Shown in pieces: positions 8,009 to 17,816 of a stretch of DNA of 64,000 bases (position 1 is its first letter; every line of letters starts with the position of its first letter). The notes beneath the pieces were generated by a model. That model did no database searches. It saw nothing but the letters and a program-made list of their open reading frames with translations, and was not told the origin of the DNA. Made by a program: the position numbers and the translations under genes. This DNA is from JABDMD01 sp965203475 (GTDB lineage Bacteria; Pseudomonadota; Gammaproteobacteria; UBA4575), in the NCBI GenBank assembly GCA_965203475.1, contig OZ241890.1, forward strand, positions 1 to 64,000, in the 5' to 3' direction.

Positions 8009-10933
8009 CTACATTTCTTGTCGTTTATTGTCTGGATCATAAAACGGCATATTTACTACTGAAGCAGAAATTAGTTTCCCACTACTTAATTTAATTGTAA
8101 GTTTAGAACCAAGTTTAGATGCTGTACCTGCATATCCCATGCCTATAGTTTTATGCAAGCTTGGTGAATACGCTACAGACGTTATATGCCCAATAATTTT
8201 ATTGTTTTCTAAAATAAGATTGGATTCGGTTATCTTTTCATTAAGGTTATTATCGATTTCAAATCCAAGCAATTTTCTTGTTGAAGGATGATTATCGATC
8301 ACTTGTAAAGATCGCTTACCGACAAAAAATGGTTTGTTTTTTGCAATTGCCCATGTCATTTGAACTTCTTGTGGAGTCGTCATTGCATCTGTGTCTTGTC
8401 CGACAATAATGTGACCTTTTTCTAGTCGAAGCAGGCGTTGTGCTTCTATTCCAACCGGTTGAATATTTTCTTCCTTACCTGCTTGTATTAAAGCATCCCA
8501 TAGTGCTTCTCCCATTGAAGAAGGCACATGAATTTCATAGCCTAATTCACCAACAAACCCAACACGCAAAAGCCTTGCTGGAATTCCAGCAACCGTGCCC
8601 TGACGAACTGCAAGATAGGGGAAGTTTTCTTTAGATACGTTTATATCTTGGCAAATTTTTTCTAGTACTCTGCGAGAACTAGGTCCGGCAATATTTACTC
8701 CTGCATAGGCTGCAGTTACATTTGTGATATCAACATTTAATCTCCACTGCACATTCCACCACAACATAGTGCGGTATACATTGTCTACGCCCCCAGTTGT
8801 GGCTGTTACATAAAAATGTTCATCGCTCAAACGACATGCAACACCATCATCGATAATTGTTCCTGCTGCATTAGCCATTAAGCAATAACGTGAAGTGCCC
8901 ACTTTTTGCCTGGTATATACAAAAGTGTAAATACGATTAATAAATTCTGCGGCATCAGCTCCTCTTATTTCAAGACCGCCTAACGTTGATACATCTATTA
9001 AACCAACATTATTTCGAACCACTTGATGTTCATCGTGGATACATTGTTCACGCTGATCTGGATTACCGTAGTACGCTGGTCGCCACCAAAGACCTGCGGT
9101 TAACATTTGTGCTCCAGCTTCTACATGTCGATGATGAATTGCGGTTAGACGTTCAGGTTCAAATTTTCGGCCTGCAAGCACACCTAGTTTTTCAGCACGA
9201 AAAGGTGGGCGTGCTGTGGTGACGCCAACCTCGGCAACTTTGCGGTTTGTTTTATTTGCAACAATACGAGCTGTTGCCAGTGCGGAATGACGGCCTTGTG
9301 ATGGTCCCATTCCAACCGTTGAATAACGTTTAACTAATTCAAGTTCTGAGTAGCCGTCTTCACATGCATGAACAATGTCGGAGTACTGTAAATCTTCATC
9401 CAAATCGACAAATTCTTTGCCTTGAGGATGTGGGAAGATTGGCCAGTGATAATTGCTACTGATGTAAGAAGTAAATGGTGTTGCTTGCGATAATGTAGCG
9501 TCAGTAGTATCTAACCCAAGATTTTTCGCAGCACTTTGTCCTGTCATTTTACCGGATGCTAATAGTTCACTAAGTTCATTAACTCCATCGACCGCGCCGG
9601 CTAAATGCAATCCCTCTGGAAGATGATTAATCGTAAAAATTGAAGTTTCATCTTCATATGAAATTTTCCCTCCGGCTTGAAGTGCTAGTTGATACGTGGG
9701 GGTATAGCCCACAGAGATACAAAGTAGGTCACAATTAAAGTGTATTGAATTTTCATCGCATTTTCCCTGATCGATAATTTTTCGCAAGTTGACACCAGCA
9801 ATATGATTTTTGCTCGAATCAGGAATCGCTTCAAAAACTGTGTGCCCTAAATAAACAGCTACTCCGTAATTACGAACACAGTCTGTAAGTGTAGTTGAAT
9901 TTGGTGATGCACGAAGATCGGCAATCGCAACAATTTTTATGTCATGTTCAAGTAAGTCGAGAGCTGTAGCGTAACCATCATCATTTGCAGTAACTATTAC
10001 CGCCTGTTTACCAGGGCGAACTCCGTATAAGTGAATCAGTCTTTGAGTTGCAGTTGATAGTAAAATTCCAGGTAAATCATTGTTATGAAATATTGCTGGT
10101 TGTTCCATCTTGCCAGAAGCTAAAATCATTTCTTTGGCACGAACTTTGTGCATGCGATTCTCTTGAATTACAGGTAACCAATGGTCTGCAAACCATCCAT
10201 TACATACAGCATCAAGCATGACATCGATATTTGGGTGTTCATCCACTAAAGTAACAAGCTCTTTTCGAATCGAGATAACATCATTACCTTTAGTGTCAAA
10301 GCGACTGTAATTTAATGAGCCCCCTAAGGTTGCTTCTTGTTCAATTATTAACACTTCTGCACCGCAGTCTGCCGCTGCAAGAGCAGCACTCATACCGGCA
10401 GGACCACTGCCAATAACTGCAATGTCACAAAATTTATAACTTTTATCGTAATCGAATTTTGGTGTATCAAAACTTACTTTGCCAAGACCTGCACTTTTTC
10501 GAATAATTGGTTCCCAGAAGTTTTGCCAAATTCCTTTTGGTCTATAGAATGCTTTGTAGTAAAAACCAACCGGCATAAAATGTGCGAGTTTCCCCATGAT
10601 TGCATTCCGATCATTTTCTAAACTTCCAGAATAGTTTTGTGCGTTGATGCTCATGTTAGAACCTAATTTTCTTCTGTCTGCTGCTACATTCGGTTCATGC
10701 TCTAGTTGTACTAAAGTATCAGCTTCAAGACCTGCCATGGACATCACGCCACGGGGGCGATGATATTTAAATGAGCGCGACAATAGCCAAACATTATTCG
10801 CAGCTAATGCACTTGCAATGGTGTCACCTTCTAATCCTGTGTATGTTTTTCCTTCAAATGAGAACTGTAGGGGCTCTTCATGATCAATGAGTAAACCAGT
10901 GGGGGCAGGTAATCTGTTATTGGAATTACGCAT
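8009..10933 (-). CDS. mgdC: N-methylglutamate dehydrogenase subunit C (sarcosine-oxidase alpha-like)
   Basis: A 974-residue protein in the normal size range of sarcosine oxidase alpha subunits. The N-terminus has the 2Fe-2S-like fold (GLEGDTIASALAANNV), then a nucleotide-binding motif IGSGPAGMSAALAAADCG near residues 174-191, a second Rossmann part (YGVRPGKQAVIVTANDDG) and a C-terminal GcvT/aminomethyltransferase half with VGFVGELGYEIHVP and GQDTDAMTTP. The large subunit binds NAD and tetrahydrofolate in the family and releases the methyl group as methylene-tetrahydrofolate. mgdB ends 4 bases upstream. Confidence 0.92.
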   Translation of the reverse strand: MRNSNNRLPAPTGLLIDHEEPLQFSFEGKTYTGLEGDTIASALAANNVWLLSRSFKYHRPRGVMSMAGLEADTLVQLEHEPNVAADRRKLGSNMSINAQNYSGSLENDRNAIMGKLAHFMPVGFYYKAFYRPKGIWQNFWEPIIRKSAGLGKVSFDTPKFDYDKSYKFCDIAVIGSGPAGMSAALAAADCGAEVLIIEQEATLGGSLNYSRFDTKGNDVISIRKELVTLVDEHPNIDVMLDAVCNGWFADHWLPVIQENRMHKVRAKEMILASGKMEQPAIFHNNDLPGILLSTATQRLIHLYGVRPGKQAVIVTANDDGYATALDLLEHDIKIVAIADLRASPNSTTLTDCVRNYGVAVYLGHTVFEAIPDSSKNHIAGVNLRKIIDQGKCDENSIHFNCDLLCISVGYTPTYQLALQAGGKISYEDETSIFTINHLPEGLHLAGAVDGVNELSELLASGKMTGQSAAKNLGLDTTDATLSQATPFTSYISSNYHWPIFPHPQGKEFVDLDEDLQYSDIVHACEDGYSELELVKRYSTVGMGPSQGRHSALATARIVANKTNRKVAEVGVTTARPPFRAEKLGVLAGRKFEPERLTAIHHRHVEAGAQMLTAGLWWRPAYYGNPDQREQCIHDEHQVVRNNVGLIDVSTLGGLEIRGADAAEFINRIYTFVYTRQKVGTSRYCLMANAAGTIIDDGVACRLSDEHFYVTATTGGVDNVYRTMLWWNVQWRLNVDITNVTAAYAGVNIAGPSSRRVLEKICQDINVSKENFPYLAVRQGTVAGIPARLLRVGFVGELGYEIHVPSSMGEALWDALIQAGKEENIQPVGIEAQRLLRLEKGHIIVGQDTDAMTTPQEVQMTWAIAKNKPFFVGKRSLQVIDNHPSTRKLLGFEIDNNLNEKITESNLILENNKIIGHITSVAYSPSLHKTIGMGYAGTASKLGSKLTIKLSSGKLISASVVNMPFYDPDNKRQEM

Positions 10934-10937
10934 TAAT

Positions 10938-11213
10938 TTAAAAATCTACACGCTCAGAAAATATTTCATTTGCTGGGTACGTTTTAATAATTTCGTCCGT
11001 TACCGTATTTCTCTCCGCGATAAACCAGTATGAAGTCGGTGTGTGACACCACCACTCTTTAATTACTCCAGCAGTATTATTTGACATCCAAATATAACCA
11101 GCCCACTCATCATCAGTGACTGTGTTGGGATTAGGCATCTCCGTAACTTCGCCAAAGCAGATAAATTCTGAGATGTTGCGTGGACCATTTAATGGGCAGT
11201 TCATAAATTTCAT
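10938..11213 (-). CDS. mgdB: N-methylglutamate dehydrogenase subunit B (sarcosine-oxidase delta-like)
   Basis: A 91-residue protein of SoxD type: MNCPLNGPRNISEFICFGEV, then WAGYIWMSNNTAGVIKEWW. The family delta subunit binds zinc through cysteines near the N-terminus; here Cys6 and Cys20 (approximate) remain. It lies 12 bases after mgdA and 4 bases before mgdC, the normal operon order. It should be a structural subunit of the cytoplasmic dehydrogenase complex. Confidence 0.9.
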   Translation of the reverse strand: MKFMNCPLNGPRNISEFICFGEVTEMPNPNTVTDDEWAGYIWMSNNTAGVIKEWWCHTPTSYWFIAERNTVTDEIIKTYPANEIFSERVDF

Positions 11214-11225
11214 ATTAATTTTCCA

Positions 11226-12467
11226 TTAGTGGCTTGCAGCTGTAGCGCCCGCTTCATTCGATAACTTAAACGTTTTAAATCGCTCAAGTCCGAATGGTTT
11301 TATCATTTCGGCTGTTTTTTCATTTGCTATTGTTTCTGCTAAGCATTTTCCAGAAATAGGAGTGGCTTTAAATCCCCAGGTGCCCCAGCCTGCATCCAGC
11401 CAATAGTTTTGTACCGGGCTTTCACCCATCACGGGGCTATAATCAGGTGTCATATCGGTGATGCCTGCCCATTGCCGTAATAGCTTTACTTCGGATAGGA
11501 ATGGAAATAACTCCAATGTATGTGCAATTAAGTTTTCTTTTAGATCAAGTGTGGACCGAGTTGAATACAATTCATAGGGATCTGAACCTCCACCAATCAC
11601 AATCTCACCGCGAGCAGTTTGCGAAACATATGCATGTAATCCTGCTGAACTTACAAGAGGATTAAGAAATGGTTTTACAGGCTGAGTAACCATTGCTTGT
11701 AAAGGATAGCTACGAATAGGTAATTTAATACCAGCCATTTTAGCTATCACAGAACTCATTCCAGCTACGGCTTGTACTACATGTTTACATTGCACTGTGC
11801 CACGAGTTGTTTGTACAGCAGTAACTTTTCCGGAATTGATTTTTATACCTGTAACTTCTGTACGTTGGTGGATTTCTACACCCAATTGATTAGCACGCAT
11901 GGCATAGCCCCATGCAACGGAATCATGTCTTGCAGTCCCACCATCTTTATGCCAAAGCCCTGCGAGAATTGGGAAACGCATATTTTTATCCATATTTAAA
12001 CATGGAACGAGCTCTTTAATATGTTTGCGATCTATCATTTCAGAACGCACGCCTAAATGCTTGTTTACTTCAGCGCGTAATGTAAATGTACGAATGCTTG
12101 CATCCGAATGAGCAAGGGTGAGTTGACCGCGTTGTGAATACAGTTGGTTATAGCCTAGTTCATTGGAAAGATTTTTAAACAGTTCCACTGATGCTTTATA
12201 AAAAGCAACGGCATCGGGAGAAATGTAATTTGATCGTATAACAGCTGTATTACGTGCTGTATTTCCACCTCCCACATAGCCTTTCTCGAGAACCGCAATG
12301 TTTGTAATGCCGTGATAGCGGGCTAAGTGATATGCAGTTGATAAACCATGACCGCCGCCACCAATGATGATTACATCATATGAGTTATTTAAATCTTTTG
12401 GCTCTGGAATATCTCGACGTGCGGGATACTTAGAAGATAATCCATATTTTAATAGCCCCATGGGCAT
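11226..12467 (-). CDS. mgdA: N-methylglutamate dehydrogenase subunit A (sarcosine-oxidase beta-like)
   Basis: This FAD-dependent DAO-family protein has the dinucleotide motif IIGGGGHGLSTAYHLA near residues 35-50, then VLEKGYVGGGNTARNTAVIRSNY, the typical flavin attachment and contact region of the beta subunit. GIKLPIRSYPLQAM and GWGTWGFKATPISG near the C-terminus are also conserved. It should carry the amine-oxidising site. The frame begins with a TTG at 12473; the ATG at 12467, with AGGAA upstream, is chosen instead. A 27-bp element shared with another gene lies about 100 bases upstream (12570-12596). Confidence 0.9.
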   Translation of the reverse strand: MPMGLLKYGLSSKYPARRDIPEPKDLNNSYDVIIIGGGGHGLSTAYHLARYHGITNIAVLEKGYVGGGNTARNTAVIRSNYISPDAVAFYKASVELFKNLSNELGYNQLYSQRGQLTLAHSDASIRTFTLRAEVNKHLGVRSEMIDRKHIKELVPCLNMDKNMRFPILAGLWHKDGGTARHDSVAWGYAMRANQLGVEIHQRTEVTGIKINSGKVTAVQTTRGTVQCKHVVQAVAGMSSVIAKMAGIKLPIRSYPLQAMVTQPVKPFLNPLVSSAGLHAYVSQTARGEIVIGGGSDPYELYSTRSTLDLKENLIAHTLELFPFLSEVKLLRQWAGITDMTPDYSPVMGESPVQNYWLDAGWGTWGFKATPISGKCLAETIANEKTAEMIKPFGLERFKTFKLSNEAGATAASH

Positions 12468-12569
12468 GAGCAATTCCTACTATTATTAAGCTCAAGAAGA
12501 GTTCTATTTATTATGGGTGATAGATTACAACAGACTATTGTTCGATAGAATCATTTACCTTGGACGATC

Positions 12570-12596
12570 TAGGGTCAATTTCTCGAAAGACTTACC
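12570..12596 (-). promoter_or_regulatory. Shared 27-bp element upstream of mgdA
   Basis: On the minus strand this reads GGTAAGTC then TTTCGAGAAATTGACCCTA. The same 27 bases, with only 2 differences, occur at 20157-20183 upstream of the exported 487-residue protein on the same strand. The core TTTC-GA-GAAA is an inverted repeat. It ends about 100 bases before the mgdA start and may be a regulator site or an upstream promoter part. Two NarL-type response regulators are encoded nearby, so one of them is a possible binder; that link is inference. Confidence 0.6.
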
Positions 12597-12663
12597 ACCA
12601 AAGGAGTAGCAGATAATTTGAACTGATAAATAAAATTCTTTCCCGTTTGAGTTTATTAATTAT

Positions 12664-13428
12664 TTAATTTGTTTCGCAAATTGTATGAACAGCATCTTTG
12701 ATATTGTCCACAACTTGAACATTATCTGATTTAATTTGCTGATCGTCTTGTGGTGTGTATTTCCCAGTTTTAACCAAGATCGCCTGTAGGCCGGCATCTG
12801 TTGCTCCGTTTATATCTGCATAAACATCATCACCAACCATAACAACCTGGTCTGGCACACAATCAAATTCTTCGATTGCTTTTAAGAAGAATTCTTTAGA
12901 TGGTTTTCCTAAAATAGTCGCTTTTTTGCCACTAGCATATTCGAGTGCTTTTACAAACGGGCCCGCGTCTAAACTAAATCCACCAGATTCTTTGAAATAT
13001 TGATTCATACCCATTGCAATCAAAGGTGCTCCTTCGAATAAAATTCTGAAAGCTAAATTTAAATTATTGTAATTAAAATCGGTACCCGCATCTCCAACCA
13101 CGACTGCATTATAGTTGCTGTTTTTAAACTCTAAAAACTCTACTAATAAGTTTGGGTGAATTAATAAATAAGGATTAAGTGAATTTTCTTTTAAATATTT
13201 CGATGTTGCGATAGGAGCAGTAAAAATTTGTTCTTTTGGGATTACAAGCCCTTTACTTGAAAGTGACTGTAATAAATTATCACGTGTTGTGCGTGTGGTG
13301 TTTGTTATGAATTGATAGGGTATACCACTTTTTTTAAGCTGCTCAATGGATGATAAAGCGTGAGGTAAGAGGTCATCTCCAATATAAAGAACCCCGTATA
13401 GATCCAGAAGTACGCCTTTAATTGACAA
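12664..13428 (-). CDS. HAD-superfamily (class IIA) phosphatase, LHPP-like
   Basis: A 254-residue HAD hydrolase. Motif I is LLDLYGVLYIGD near residues 7-18, motif II ITNTTR near 41-46, motif III lysine in ILGKPSKEFF near 173-182, and motif IV VMVGDDVYADINGA near 196-209. The overall pattern (YLLIHPN, VVGDAG, LDAGPFVKALEYASGKK) closely recalls LHPP, the phospholysine/phosphohistidine phosphatase. As in LHPP, the second aspartate of motif I is replaced, here by tyrosine. The substrate is uncertain. The start is a TTG at 13428; no in-frame ATG exists upstream before a stop. Confidence 0.8.
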   Translation of the reverse strand: MSIKGVLLDLYGVLYIGDDLLPHALSSIEQLKKSGIPYQFITNTTRTTRDNLLQSLSSKGLVIPKEQIFTAPIATSKYLKENSLNPYLLIHPNLLVEFLEFKNSNYNAVVVGDAGTDFNYNNLNLAFRILFEGAPLIAMGMNQYFKESGGFSLDAGPFVKALEYASGKKATILGKPSKEFFLKAIEEFDCVPDQVVMVGDDVYADINGATDAGLQAILVKTGKYTPQDDQQIKSDNVQVVDNIKDAVHTICETN

Positions 13429-13516
13429 TTTACTAAACCCATATTTGCTTTGTATTAATTATACTCCTTTAGATTCAAATTAATTGATTATATTCAATAA
13501 GAGTTGTTTTTAATTT

Positions 13517-15679
13517 TTATAAATTATTTTTAGATGCAATTTCACTAAGTTTTTCTATAGTTTCATTTTCATCAATGGGACTTGATACTCCAGGTCCTTG
13601 TGCGTAGTCAACATTTGACTGCTTTAGTGTTTTTATTTGATTCCCGGTTTCTACATTATTTGCAATTACAGATATATTTAATTCATGTGCAAGAGAAGAG
13701 ATTGCTTTGATTAGTGTTCCTTGGTCCTGTACGCAATCCTTTACGATTTCACTATCTAGACGTAACATATCAATCGGCATATTTCTTAATAACGTCAAAG
13801 AAGTTTGTTTAGATCCGTAATTATCCATAAGTAGTTGAATATTTTTTCCTTTTATTGGTTTTAACATTGCTTCGGTTGTATGTGATGCGTCTAACAAAAC
13901 CTCTTCAGACACACCAACGGTTAAACTACATAAATTAGGCTTCACACTTATGAGTTTTTTTCGTAGTCTAAGAATAGAATCAGTATCTAAAAGTGTTGCA
14001 CCAGTTACTACAATTGATAGTGAGACATTGTCGATATTTCTGATCGTAGATTTCCATTGCTCAAATTGTTTGCTTACATTATTCAGCATCCATTCCCATA
14101 GTGGTGTAATAAGTTGAGTTTCTTCCGCGCTAGGTACAAATTGATCTGCAAACAATAATCCACGAGTAGGATGTGGCCACACTAATCTTGCTTCTAAGCC
14201 GATAAGATTTGCAGTAGTAAGATTTATTATCGGTTGCCAATAAACTAGAAATTTATCTTGTTTAAGTGCCTGTTCCAGTTCTGTTTCTATATGTGTTTGT
14301 AATGCTGCACGGCCATGTGTGACTAAATCTGAAAGTTCGTAACGTGCGCCCCCTAAATTTTTTGCTCGATTCATTGCATATTCTGCATCTGAAATTACTT
14401 TTTCTTTTTCAATATAATTTTTATCCCCAATTACAACTCCGATACTTGTAGTTATGTAGACTTCATTGTCATCTACTGGCATGGGGGCTTGAATTTGAGC
14501 CTGAATTTGACTCAAGATCGCAGTGATATTTTTAATACTGTATTGGGATGATTCAAGTAAGATACATAATTGATTGTCTTGAAGCTTACATAATGAAATT
14601 GATGGATCTAAAGATTCAATTAACCGGTAGCCTATTTCAGATAAAATATACTCTACGTTATTTTTTCCTAAGTTTGCTAGTAATTGAGAATACTGATCTA
14701 TGCTCAATAGTAGAATGGAGAAAGCATAGTTTTCTTTTGATTTAATCTTTTGTAGAGCATGATCTAAACGATTGATGAATAAATCCTTTGTAAGAAATTT
14801 TGAATTAGGCTCATATAAAGTTTTTCTAAACAAGCGTTTTTGTTCTTCACGCTGATTTTCAAAATTTATTAAAATCCCTTCAAAAGACAATAATTCTCCA
14901 CTTGATGAAAAATTACCTCTACCTTTATTGAATACACACATATCATCATTCGATGCAGTAAAAATTTTGTGAGTAATTTCGTAATACTCATTCTCATTTG
15001 TATTAAATAAAATAGTATCTAGTACACGTTGGCGGTCGTCGTCATGAATAAAATGTAAGTAACTTACGCTTTTTTTATGAAGTAATTCTTTTTGTGTGTA
15101 TCCTGTAATTTCTAAACAAACTTCATTTACATACTCAATTGTTAGATTTGCGTCATTCAGACACCGATATGCCATACATGGGTAGCTATTAATTAATTTA
15201 TTAAGGAAACGAAACCTTGTTTCGAGTAACTCTTCTGTACGCTTTTGATTTGTTACTTCAGTTAATGTGCCTGTAATTGCGTCAATTGTATTATTTTGTT
15301 CTTTTTGTATAGCACTTGCATATAAAACTACCCATTTACTTTTGTCGTTTTCAGATAAAATACGAACAGTAATTGAAAATTTTTTCTGACTGCTAGATTT
15401 AAATAGTGCTTGTAATTGGCTTTGAACTTTAAGTCGATCTTTAGGGTGTATGTAGTCTGCTAAATATGTTCCGATACTGCTTTCAGCCGTATAAGCTGTA
15501 AGCTGATACCAAGTAGAATTTAAGAATACACATTTCCCGGTAGTATCTAATTGAAATACGACTTGTTGAAGGCTATTTAATAAAATTTCAGGATTGAGGA
15601 TAGAAGAGTATTGTTGAAAGTATGTTTCATCAATAATATTTGATGAAATTACATGATTTTTATTACTTACTTCAGCCAT
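13517..15679 (-). CDS. PAS-PAS-GGDEF-EAL signalling protein with degenerate active sites
   Basis: A 720-residue cytoplasmic protein with no membrane segment. Two PAS domains lie at about 30-145 and 155-280, a GGDEF-fold domain at about 290-450 and an EAL-fold domain at about 460-710. The GGDEF signature is replaced by LQDNQLCILLE. In the EAL domain, LEARLVW replaces the EAL motif and DNYGSKQTSL replaces DDFGTGYSSL. Key cyclic-di-GMP synthesis and hydrolysis residues are therefore missing, so it is more likely a sensor or receptor than an enzyme. It lies 6 bases after the response regulator gene and is probably co-transcribed with the two-component pair. Confidence 0.8.
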   Translation of the reverse strand: MAEVSNKNHVISSNIIDETYFQQYSSILNPEILLNSLQQVVFQLDTTGKCVFLNSTWYQLTAYTAESSIGTYLADYIHPKDRLKVQSQLQALFKSSSQKKFSITVRILSENDKSKWVVLYASAIQKEQNNTIDAITGTLTEVTNQKRTEELLETRFRFLNKLINSYPCMAYRCLNDANLTIEYVNEVCLEITGYTQKELLHKKSVSYLHFIHDDDRQRVLDTILFNTNENEYYEITHKIFTASNDDMCVFNKGRGNFSSSGELLSFEGILINFENQREEQKRLFRKTLYEPNSKFLTKDLFINRLDHALQKIKSKENYAFSILLLSIDQYSQLLANLGKNNVEYILSEIGYRLIESLDPSISLCKLQDNQLCILLESSQYSIKNITAILSQIQAQIQAPMPVDDNEVYITTSIGVVIGDKNYIEKEKVISDAEYAMNRAKNLGGARYELSDLVTHGRAALQTHIETELEQALKQDKFLVYWQPIINLTTANLIGLEARLVWPHPTRGLLFADQFVPSAEETQLITPLWEWMLNNVSKQFEQWKSTIRNIDNVSLSIVVTGATLLDTDSILRLRKKLISVKPNLCSLTVGVSEEVLLDASHTTEAMLKPIKGKNIQLLMDNYGSKQTSLTLLRNMPIDMLRLDSEIVKDCVQDQGTLIKAISSLAHELNISVIANNVETGNQIKTLKQSNVDYAQGPGVSSPIDENETIEKLSEIASKNNL

Positions 15680-15685
15680 TTCAAT

Positions 15686-16336
15686 TTATTTTCCAATATT
15701 ATGACCTAATGCCCAAACAGCTGCTTCTAATCTAGAGTGCACCTTCAGTTTGCGTAATAAATTTTTAACATGAACTTTTACTGTACCATCACTAATATTC
15801 AATGCGCGTGCTATTAATTTGTTACTATTACCTTTTGCAATAAGTTCTAAAATCTCTCTTTCTCTATTTGTTAAAGATACGTTTTCTTCTTTTTCTGGCT
15901 TCGTAATTTGGCTATGTCGAAAAGAGCTTGCAAGTTTTTCTGTTAAATTTTGATCAAGCACAACTTGACCTTTGATTACATTTTGTAATTTTGATTGTAA
16001 AACTTCAGGTTCCAAGTCTTTTAATAAATATCCATCTGCACCGTTTCTTAATGCTGAAACTAGGTCTTCTTCAAAGTTTGAAACAGTTAGTATAATTACA
16101 TAAGATTCTATATCCTTTTGCTTTAACTCAATTAGTGTTTCTATACCATTAATCCCTTCCATATTTAAATCTAATAAAATAACATCTGGATTATGTTGAA
16201 GAGCTAGCTCAATTCCTTCCTTTCCTGATTGCGCTTCTCCTACTAACTTAAACTCATCACCCATATCACCTATTAATTGAGCTACTCCTTTTCTAAATAG
16301 AGGATGATCATCAATGATTAGGACCGTATTTTCCAT
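15686..16336 (-). CDS. NarL/FixJ-type response regulator
   Basis: A 216-residue response regulator with an N-terminal receiver (IIDDHPLFRKG, phospho-acceptor Asp56 in VILLDLN, LTVS, YLLKD) and a C-terminal LuxR-type helix-turn-helix (LTNREREILELIAKGNSNKLIARALNISDGTVKVHVKNLLRKL). It lies 2 bases after its partner kinase gene. A second very similar regulator is at 21735-22412. It may control the mgd operon or the exported 487-residue protein gene, but only proximity supports this. Confidence 0.9.
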   Translation of the reverse strand: MENTVLIIDDHPLFRKGVAQLIGDMGDEFKLVGEAQSGKEGIELALQHNPDVILLDLNMEGINGIETLIELKQKDIESYVIILTVSNFEEDLVSALRNGADGYLLKDLEPEVLQSKLQNVIKGQVVLDQNLTEKLASSFRHSQITKPEKEENVSLTNREREILELIAKGNSNKLIARALNISDGTVKVHVKNLLRKLKVHSRLEAAVWALGHNIGK

Positions 16337-16338
16337 AG

Positions 16339-17583
16339 TCAGTATTTTAAATTTGTCTGATAATTTCTATTATTATTTGCAGCAAATGAAACCATAATTT
16401 GAGTACCACCAAGACAGCTTTGCTGTACACGTAATTTTCCACCAAGGTCATGGGCTCTTTGCTGCATTATTATCATGCCGTGCCGATGTTTATGAGTATG
16501 TAGGTCATCAATACCAACACCGTCATCATCAATACTTATTTTAATTTCATGTGATTCGTGTTTAGTTAATGTTATTTCTGCATGTTCAGCTTTGGAATGT
16601 CTGACAATATTGGAAATTGCTTCACGTACAATTTGTAGTACTTGTATTTCTTCATCTACCGCGAGATCTGACATTGCAAGTCGATTATCTAGATTAAATA
16701 AAATACTGCTTCTATTTTCAAATTCTTCTACGGAATCTTCTAAGGCTTGCGCTAAATTTTTACTGCTTAATGTTAGTCTAAAGGTGGTTATAAGTTCGCG
16801 TAGCTGTTTGTAAGATATATTTAAGTTTGTGCGTAATTCTTCAGTAATTCCATCTACTGCAGACAAATCAACTTCTTCTCTTGCTAAGTTTGGTTTAATT
16901 AACGTTTGTAAACGACTGACTTGAATTTTTAAATACGATAGTGATTGGGCTAATGAATCATGTAATTCTCTTGCAATTAATGCCCTTTCTTCATGCAAAG
17001 CCATTCGTTTGCTAATGTCTGCTTGTTGAATGCTAGAAATTATCCCGCTTAAAGAATGTTTAATAGATTCAATCTCATGGAGCGGTAGATTTTGAGCGTT
17101 ATTTTTATGAACAATTAAAATTAATACACCACATGGGTTACTTCTAGCATCTGAGATATGTATGAGTTTTATTTCGTGATCTTTATCATTTATATTTTCA
17201 TTTTGTGCGTTGTAATTAGAATCAATAGAAATTTGATTGAAATATCCTTTAAATAGTTCGCTTTTCGTATTATTTGTAATAGAAACTAGACCCGGTGTAC
17301 CCGATTCATCTAACAGGAATAAAGCGGCAGAATCTGCTTTACTCAGGCGTTGAATTTCCTGTAGCAAAATATCAAAAGATGTTGAGGAATTAGGATTTTC
17401 AACAATGGCCTGAAGTACCTCGTTTAGAAAGTGTATATGTTTATGATGTTCAGGCATCCCTGAATCGGTAGTCTTAAATGGCTTATTAGCAGTTGTTAAT
17501 TTGAATGTGGGGCTAAGCAATCTATTGATGAAGTCAATGAATTGTCTTGGTAGTGAAAAACTATATTTTAAAATGCTATACAT
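16339..17583 (-). CDS. Soluble NarX-like sensor histidine kinase with GAF domain
   Basis: A 414-residue kinase. A GAF-like region occupies about residues 50-190, followed by a HisKA_3 dimerisation helix with the phospho-acceptor His208 in ARELHDSLAQSLSYLK, and a HATPase domain with the N-box EAISNIVRHSKA and G-box DDGVGID. No membrane segment is visible, so it senses a cytoplasmic signal. It lies directly before the NarL-type regulator gene. The divergent amidotransferase gene starts 234 bases away. Confidence 0.88.
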   Translation of the reverse strand: MYSILKYSFSLPRQFIDFINRLLSPTFKLTTANKPFKTTDSGMPEHHKHIHFLNEVLQAIVENPNSSTSFDILLQEIQRLSKADSAALFLLDESGTPGLVSITNNTKSELFKGYFNQISIDSNYNAQNENINDKDHEIKLIHISDARSNPCGVLILIVHKNNAQNLPLHEIESIKHSLSGIISSIQQADISKRMALHEERALIARELHDSLAQSLSYLKIQVSRLQTLIKPNLAREEVDLSAVDGITEELRTNLNISYKQLRELITTFRLTLSSKNLAQALEDSVEEFENRSSILFNLDNRLAMSDLAVDEEIQVLQIVREAISNIVRHSKAEHAEITLTKHESHEIKISIDDDGVGIDDLHTHKHRHGMIIMQQRAHDLGGKLRVQQSCLGGTQIMVSFAANNNRNYQTNLKY

Positions 17584-17816
17584 TTTTAAATTGTATGTAT
17601 TTCAATTAAATGAACAATGTATTTAATTATGAAAGTATAGTGATAATGGTGCTAGGCAAGCTAAATAACAAGAACAATTTAAAAACAAAATCTGTATTTC
17701 CATACATAAATTATGGTATGAATTTTATAAATTAGTTATCAATATCCACTGCTGAGCCACTGAATAGAAACTACTTATTTTTATTAGATTTACTTAACAA
17801 ACTCTGTAGGAAAATA

